Source: Puniceicoccales bacterium
Lineage (GTDB): Bacteria; Verrucomicrobiota; Verrucomicrobiia; Opitutales; JAIRLG01
NCBI GenBank assembly: GCA_031278595.1
Contig: JAITKE010000053.1
Location: 1 to 17,380, forward strand
Length of the DNA stretch: 17,380 nucleotides
Direction of reading: 5' to 3'
The notes beneath the pieces were generated by a model. It did not search any database. It was not told where the DNA came from and saw only the letters and a list, made by a program, of their open reading frames with translations. Positions 13,007-17,380 of the stretch are shown one piece after another. The translations under genes were made by a program, and so were the position numbers. Within the stretch, counting starts at the first letter, position 1. Each line of letters opens with the position of its first letter.

Positions 13007-15454
13007 GTGGATGAGACCCGTATCGACGAGGAGATACAGTCCGTTTTCTGGGAGACGCGGCAGCAGGGGCTCGTGCTGCTTCGGGAGGACTGGAAGGTGC
13101 AGGAGAGTGGCCTACCACCCCTCGAACTCCTTCTCGGCGAGGAACCGGTACCCTTTCACCTGGAGAGGCCCTCGCCCTTCGAATGGGCCAAGCGCTCCGG
13201 CTACTACCGCCACCGGCAGTCCCTCTGCTTCGTCCTCCTGCCCGAGTGTATTCCCCAGGAAGAGGCCGGGGCCTCCTCCTTCTTCCTGGCCGGAGATTTC
13301 AACGGCTGGAAGCCGGAAATCGAGGGCAGTCGCTGGCAACTGCATCCGGAAATCGTCTACGGCGAGCTCTGCTGGGTCCTGAAGCTCCCGCCTCACCAGT
13401 TCCAGGAGGGCCAATCCTTCAAATACGTCTCTCCCCAGGGCCATTGGTCGCGGCTGCCGGACAATTGCCTGCAGTCCGCCGAAGCGGCCCCCGGCATCAG
13501 CAACTTCATCTACCATCCGCAGCGCACGGGCTACCAGCTCTTCCGCTTCCACATCGACGGGCCCTTCCCGCTGCAGCGGCCGATGAGCCTCCGCCGGCGG
13601 CACCGAAAGGGCTCGTTGCCCATCGATTCCTCCCGAGTCCTGCTCCGGATGCAGTCCGAACAGGCGATGGGGGTTTCCTTCGTCGGGCAGGAGGCGCAGT
13701 TCCGGCTCTTCGGCCCGCGGCTGCAGAAGGTGGAGCTCCGGCTGCGGGATCCCCATTCCGAACTCCGGCTCGTGTGCCCGATGGAGCAGGACGAGGACGG
13801 GGTTTGGTTCGGCGCCCTGGACATCCCGCTGGAGGGATTTTTTTACGAATACCGCATCGGCCAGCGCCGGATGGACGCCGATGGACGCGAGACCTGGGAG
13901 GAGAGGACGATAACGGATCCCCATGCCCGGGCACTGGTCGGGCCGCAGGGCCCCGGCATCATCCTTCCGCCGCAGAAATTCCAGCTCCACCAGTCCGCTC
14001 CCTTCCACCCGCCGGCCTGGGAGGACCTGCAGATCGCGGAGATCCACCTGCGCGACCTCCTCGCCCAGGCCGAGAATTTTCCGGCGGAAAGGCGTAGCTC
14101 CTTCGCCGGGTTTTGCGAATGGCTCGACGATCCCCACGGCTATCTGCGGGAACTGGGCATCAATGCGGTGGAGCTGCAGCCGGTGGCGGAGTACGAGTAT
14201 CGCGAGGCCCAGGATTATGCCTGGGGCTACATGCCGCGGAATTTTTTCTCCCCCTGCAGCGCCTACGCCTCCAGTCCCGAAGAGGGCAGCCAGGTGGGCG
14301 AGTTTCAGGAACTCGTGGAGAAGTTTCACTCGCTGGGCATGGCGGTTATCCTGGATGTCGTCTACAACCACCTCGGCTCGCCGAATCCCTACGGCATCAT
14401 CGACGAGGACTACTACTTCCGCCATGCTCCTGACGGCAGCCTCCTGAACTTCAGCGGCTGTGGGAATGATTTTCGCAGCGAATCCCCCATGGCTCAGCGG
14501 GCGATTCTCGACAGCCTGGAGCACTGGGTCAAGGCCTACGGGGTGGACGGCTTCCGCTTCGACTTGGCGGAGCTGCTGGGTATGGACTGCCTCCGCGCGA
14601 TCGAGGAGCGGCTCAAGGCCCTCCGGCCCTCCCTCATCCTCATCGCCGAGCCCTGGAGCTTTCGGGGGCACATCGGGCATGCGCTTCGCCCGACCGGCTT
14701 CGCCGCTTGGAACGACGAGTACCGGGACTTCATCGCCCACTACGTCTGGGGCAATGGCAATCGCGAGGGACTGGACTACTTCATGGGCGGCTCGCTGAAA
14801 TACCGCTCCCGATTCCCCGCCCAGAGCGTCAACTACGTCTCTTGCCACGACGACCACAGCTGGATCGACCGCATTACGGAGAAGGCCAACCACGACGGCC
14901 GCGTTCCGACGCCCAATGACCGCCGCCGCACGCATCTCGCCATCGCCCTGCTCTTCGCCAGCATTGGCATCCCGATGTTCGCCGCGGGACAGGATTTCCT
15001 CCATTCCAAGGGCGGGGTTCGCAACACCTACCAGAATCCCGAACTCAATGCCCTGGACTACCGGCGCGCCCGGCTCTTCTCCGGCACGAGGGAATATTTT
15101 CGCCAGTGGTTGCGCCACCGGCAATCCCCCATCGGCCGGCTCTGGCGCCTTCCTCGGCGGCCCTCTCGCCACTACATCCGCTCCTATCCTCCATTGGAGA
15201 ACAACTCCGCCTGCGCCCTGCTCTTCAACGCCTCCGGGGAGCTGGGGTCCGAAAAACTCCTCTTCGCCATCAATCCCCATCCGGAGGAGGCCCGTTTCGA
15301 CCTGGGCGAGCTGGGCTCCCTTCCCCTCCGTCCCATCGCCGACACCGAGCGCCTCGACCCGGCAGGGCTGTCGCATTCCCTCTACCTGATAGCCGATTCC
15401 ATCCTGCACTTGCCACCGCTGTCCGTCGGATTGTGGGAGCTCGGGGAAAGCTAG
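13007..15454 (+). CDS. GH13 alpha-glucan hydrolase, pullulanase/debranching type
   Basis: The 815-aa product probably cleaves alpha-1,6 branch points of glycogen-like glucans. An N-terminal glycogen-binding fold (SSFFLAGDFNGW, near 90-101) is followed by a second CBM48-like domain (near 222-285, GVWFGALDIPLEGFFYEYR). The catalytic barrel shows YAWGYMPRNFFSP (404-416), DVVYNH (450-455), GCGNDFRSESPM, GVDGFRFD with nucleophile Asp519, IAEPW with acid/base Glu548, and VSCHDDHSW with Asp615. The YxWGY and GCGND-SE-PM motifs point to the pullulanase/isoamylase branch. HDDH replaces the usual HDN. No signal peptide is visible, so it is probably cytoplasmic and acts in glycogen turnover. The start is a GTG at 13007 without a clear ribosome site and could be slightly downstream. 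It follows two cloverleaf elements and has no sugar-metabolism neighbours. Confidence 0.88.
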   Translation: MDETRIDEEIQSVFWETRQQGLVLLREDWKVQESGLPPLELLLGEEPVPFHLERPSPFEWAKRSGYYRHRQSLCFVLLPECIPQEEAGASSFFLAGDFNGWKPEIEGSRWQLHPEIVYGELCWVLKLPPHQFQEGQSFKYVSPQGHWSRLPDNCLQSAEAAPGISNFIYHPQRTGYQLFRFHIDGPFPLQRPMSLRRRHRKGSLPIDSSRVLLRMQSEQAMGVSFVGQEAQFRLFGPRLQKVELRLRDPHSELRLVCPMEQDEDGVWFGALDIPLEGFFYEYRIGQRRMDADGRETWEERTITDPHARALVGPQGPGIILPPQKFQLHQSAPFHPPAWEDLQIAEIHLRDLLAQAENFPAERRSSFAGFCEWLDDPHGYLRELGINAVELQPVAEYEYREAQDYAWGYMPRNFFSPCSAYASSPEEGSQVGEFQELVEKFHSLGMAVILDVVYNHLGSPNPYGIIDEDYYFRHAPDGSLLNFSGCGNDFRSESPMAQRAILDSLEHWVKAYGVDGFRFDLAELLGMDCLRAIEERLKALRPSLILIAEPWSFRGHIGHALRPTGFAAWNDEYRDFIAHYVWGNGNREGLDYFMGGSLKYRSRFPAQSVNYVSCHDDHSWIDRITEKANHDGRVPTPNDRRRTHLAIALLFASIGIPMFAAGQDFLHSKGGVRNTYQNPELNALDYRRARLFSGTREYFRQWLRHRQSPIGRLWRLPRRPSRHYIRSYPPLENNSACALLFNASGELGSEKLLFAINPHPEEARFDLGELGSLPLRPIADTERLDPAGLSHSLYLIADSILHLPPLSVGLWELGES

Positions 15455-15475
15455 CCATCATCGAGTTTTTTCATC

Positions 15476-15533
15476 TTCCTAAAACACCTTGTCTTCCTAA
15501 AACACCTTGAATTCCTAAAACACCTTGAATTCC
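15476..15533 (+). repeat. 18-bp tandem repeat, three units plus a partial
   Basis: TTCCTAAAACACCTTG starts at 15476, 15494 and 15512, and TTCC begins a fourth unit at 15530. The spacing is exactly 18 bp. It lies between the GH13 stop and the ankyrin gene, and its last CTTGAAT overlaps the predicted -35 element. Arrays of this kind can serve as regulator sites or change length by slippage. Confidence 0.9.
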
Positions 15534-15552
15534 GAAATAAAACTTGCATAAT
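15525..15552 (+). promoter_or_regulatory. Predicted promoter of the ankyrin-repeat gene
   Basis: TTGAAT (15525-15530) and CATAAT (15547-15552) are spaced by 16 bp and fit sigma-70-type elements. The expected start near 15559 gives a leader of about 33 nt. The -35 box is made from the end of the third 18-bp repeat, so repeat number would affect what lies upstream but not the box itself. Confidence 0.5.
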
Positions 15553-15591
15553 ACCCGTTGTCTCACTAAACGAAAGCAACAAAAGTCAGTC

Positions 15592-17380
15592 ATGCGCCTT
15601 ATGAACAGTTCACAACAGAGGATTTTTTCCAAAGCACAGCCCAACGGCCTTTCCACATCGCCTTTCCATTCTGGGGGCTCATTGCACCCCTTCCCGCTTC
15701 GCTCGCCTCGCTTACTCCGCCTGCCCAGACCCTCGGCCTTCGCCGCCGGCTTGGGCCTGCTTCTGGCAGTGGCCCCCTCCGAGGCAGTGTTGCCATGGTT
15801 GGAATACAACGATAGGATGCTATGCATGCAAACACAGAAAAATGGCAATGGAGCTGAATTTCTCTACGAAGCCGAGACGACCTATGATGGGCCCTGGCCC
15901 ATCGCCCAGGTATATGAGACTATTGATTCAGGAGCATCCACAGATACCCTATCCCTGTTGCCCCTGCTGCCGGAAGCAGTTCGTTCCTGGCCGGAGCGCC
16001 TGGGAATGGTGGCCAAGGACCAGCTCATCGGCAGTCTGTATATCACCCTTACCGTCCATCAGTCTCCTACGGACAGGAAGAATGCCATTCTGTGGCTCCA
16101 GAACCACAAAGGCTCTGCGGCGGTCAAGATACTCCCGCTCTCGGCCGGCCAGATTCGCTTCGATCTTTCGGCCGACCAGAACGGGCGGCTCGGCCCCCGG
16201 ATTTGTTCCCTCCCCAACGGCTTCCTCCGGCGAGACCTCGGGTGGAGCTCGCTAGACCTGAATTCAGAGGATGCAGGTAAAAAAGCTGCCGCCGAGCGAG
16301 CGGCTCCGTACTGGCGCACCACGATCACGGGAGCTGCCTCAAACACGCCTTTCGTCTTCGCCACCTTGATCTACTGGCCCGCCGGAAAAGATGATAGGTT
16401 CCTGGTCATCGGCGTCCACGTCATCCCGCCGCCGGAATTCACCATCGACCCAGACACAGCTGAAGGCCGCGAACGTCTGGAGCAACTTCTCGATCAAGTT
16501 CTTCCCAATCCTATTTCAGGAAAAACCTTCAGCGCCGCGCTGGCCGAGATTCAGTGGAACCACCCGGATGATCCGGAAGAAACGGGAAGCGAAGAACCAG
16601 AGGGAGAAGATGCTGATCCGGAAGAAACTCCGGCCGTGGAAAGAGGAAGCGAGTCACAAGAACCGGAGGAAGAGGAAACTCCGGCCGAAGAGCCGGCGGC
16701 AGCATCTCTGGACCCCTTTTCGCTCACGGCAGAAAATTTCGACCTGACAGAAGCCATCGCCAACTGTTTCCGGGCAGCCGAGGAGGGAGAATTCGTCTAC
16801 ATCCGCAAGGTCTTTCAAATCGCCGCCCAGCTGGACGAGAAATCAGCATCCGGCGACACAGCATCCGGCGACACAGCATCTGAGGACGCAGAACATGAGA
16901 ACGACTCCTCTCCTACCCAGAATGTACAGGCCCTCATCGAAGCCGTCTACCACGAGAAAAAAGCAGAAGGAGACGACGCCGACCAAGAGACCGAGAATGA
17001 GAATAGCCGCGAGGGTCAAACTTTACTGCACTTCGCTGCCAGAGGTGGCCACATGCGCCTAACCCGCCTCCTGCTGGAGAAAGGAGCAGCGGTCGAGGCA
17101 AAGGACAATGACGAGAACACCCCGCTCCTCCTCGCCGCCTTAAATGGATATACGGAGGTCGTACCCCTCCTGCTGGAGAAAAAAGCAACGGTCGAGGCAA
17201 AGAACAAATACGGGAATACCCCGCTCATCCTCGCTGTCTCAAATAGACATACGGAGATCGTACGGCTCCTGCTGGAGAAAGGAGCAGAGGTCGAGGCAAA
17301 GACCAATGACGGGGACCCCCCGCTCATCCTCGCCGGATCAAAGGGACACACGGAGATCGTACGGCTCCTGCTGGAGAAAG
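15592..17380 (+). CDS. Secreted ankyrin-repeat protein (3' end outside window)
   Basis: The frame stays open for 596 codons to the window edge. The N terminus has a long Ser/Arg/Pro-rich lead, then a hydrophobic stretch SAFAAGLGLLLAVAPSEA (48-65) that fits a signal peptide with cleavage near residue 65. Residues 70-325 form a domain I do not recognise. An acidic Glu/Pro linker covers about 327-368, followed by a partly helical segment and another acidic linker with SASGDTASGDTASED. From about 474 come ankyrin repeats of 33 residues (TPLLLAALNGYTEVVPLLLE and relatives), at least three full and one partial. Repeats are almost identical at DNA level. The ATG at 15592 or 15601 (same frame) starts it; there is no ribosome site, but a promoter lies upstream. 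An exported ankyrin protein suggests protein-protein interaction outside the cytoplasm, possibly with a host; that is inference. Confidence 0.85.
   Translation, partial: MRLMNSSQQRIFSKAQPNGLSTSPFHSGGSLHPFPLRSPRLLRLPRPSAFAAGLGLLLAVAPSEAVLPWLEYNDRMLCMQTQKNGNGAEFLYEAETTYDGPWPIAQVYETIDSGASTDTLSLLPLLPEAVRSWPERLGMVAKDQLIGSLYITLTVHQSPTDRKNAILWLQNHKGSAAVKILPLSAGQIRFDLSADQNGRLGPRICSLPNGFLRRDLGWSSLDLNSEDAGKKAAAERAAPYWRTTITGAASNTPFVFATLIYWPAGKDDRFLVIGVHVIPPPEFTIDPDTAEGRERLEQLLDQVLPNPISGKTFSAALAEIQWNHPDDPEETGSEEPEGEDADPEETPAVERGSESQEPEEEETPAEEPAAASLDPFSLTAENFDLTEAIANCFRAAEEGEFVYIRKVFQIAAQLDEKSASGDTASGDTASEDAEHENDSSPTQNVQALIEAVYHEKKAEGDDADQETENENSREGQTLLHFAARGGHMRLTRLLLEKGAAVEAKDNDENTPLLLAALNGYTEVVPLLLEKKATVEAKNKYGNTPLILAVSNRHTEIVRLLLEKGAEVEAKTNDGDPPLILAGSKGHTEIVRLLLEK
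15673..15777 (+). repeat. Possible degenerate cloverleaf element within the ankyrin ORF
   Basis: GGGGGCTCATTGC (15673-15685) pairs imperfectly with GCAGTGGCCCCC (15766-15777): one bulge, one G-T pair. The span is 105 bp, the same size as the four intact elements. One internal hairpin (15723-15756, GCCCAG to TTGGGC with inner CGGC-CTTC-GCCG) is clear; the other two are not. If real, the element supplies the codons of the unusual N-terminal lead and signal peptide. Confidence 0.3.
17071..17380 (+). repeat. 99-bp tandem units encoding ankyrin repeats
   Basis: CTGCTGGAGAAA recurs at 17071, 17170, 17269 and 17368, exactly 99 bp apart. Flanking blocks such as GTCGAGGCAAAG and ATACGGAG are conserved at DNA level, including synonymous positions. 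This indicates recent amplification or homogenisation, so copy number may vary between strains. The array continues past the window. Confidence 0.9.

Noticed and set aside
12481..13118. Long ORFs on both strands through the dnaX-GH13 gap
   Set aside because: They translate the two palindromic elements; GC-rich palindromes keep several frames open by chance.
13112..15409. 765-codon antisense ORF opposite the GH13 gene, and similar ones at 5538-6953 and 9218-10345
   Set aside because: Mirror frames of GC-rich real genes; the plus-strand products carry complete enzyme or transporter motifs and the antisense ones do not.
15476..15533. CRISPR array
   Set aside because: The 18-bp units are directly adjacent with no unique spacers. 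The 24-, 38- and 48-bp arrays likewise lack spacers, and no cas gene is present.
15471..15848. 125-codon minus-strand ORF opposite the ankyrin gene start
   Set aside because: Its C-terminal repeats (GVLGIQGVLGRQGVLGR) are just the 18-bp tandem array; the plus-strand frame has a signal peptide and continues into ankyrin repeats.

Overview
The window looks like a chromosomal segment of a GC-rich Gram-negative bacterium, most likely a member of the Verrucomicrobiota (Opitutae-like). Three things support this: a CMP-KDO synthetase (LPS inner core); a DnaX with the IDGASNNSVEQIR motif and no classical four-cysteine zinc module, which I associate with that lineage; and a 33-residue Arg/Lys-rich AURKAIP1/COX24-type protein beginning MGNLKKKRRLKMNKHK. 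The lineage is inferred from remembered family signatures, not from a search.

Layout. Bases 77-2873 (minus strand) are a tight housekeeping run read fabD, ruvC, acpS, thiN: fatty-acid initiation, Holliday-junction resolution, ACP activation and thiamine diphosphate synthesis. fabD and ruvC overlap by ATGA. Bases 3089-5218 (minus) encode a large secreted protein of unknown family, with a disordered Arg/Pro/Ser/His-rich body and a helical C-terminal domain. From 5421 onward the genes are on the plus strand: a MATE transporter, the 33-aa protein with its own promoter, kdsB, a relic patch (truncated IS5-type transposase start and a frameshifted secreted-protein gene), a YheS-type ABC-F ATPase, dnaX, a GH13 debranching-type enzyme, and the 5' part of a secreted ankyrin-repeat protein that runs off the right edge.

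The most striking signal is in the intergenic DNA. Four complete elements of about 99-107 bp each fold into the same four-way cloverleaf: a perfect 12-13 bp outer stem enclosing three consecutive hairpins. They fall into two subfamilies with two copies each (B: 2935-3033 and 12495-12600; A: 7036-7142 and 12741-12842). Arm sequences differ between copies, but both sides change together, so pairing is kept. A truncated B copy lies at the left edge (1-36) and a degenerate candidate lies inside the ankyrin ORF (15673-15777). I cannot match this to a named repeat family. It is the best candidate here for an undescribed mobile or RNA element.

Short tandem repeats (38, 48, 24 and 18 bp units) also sit at several gene starts and junctions, some inside coding sequence. 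Together with the relic IS, the frameshifted gene and the recently duplicated ankyrin units, they suggest a repeat-rich, actively rearranging genome. Recognisable Shine-Dalgarno sequences are rare; the clearest is at the 709-aa secreted protein gene.
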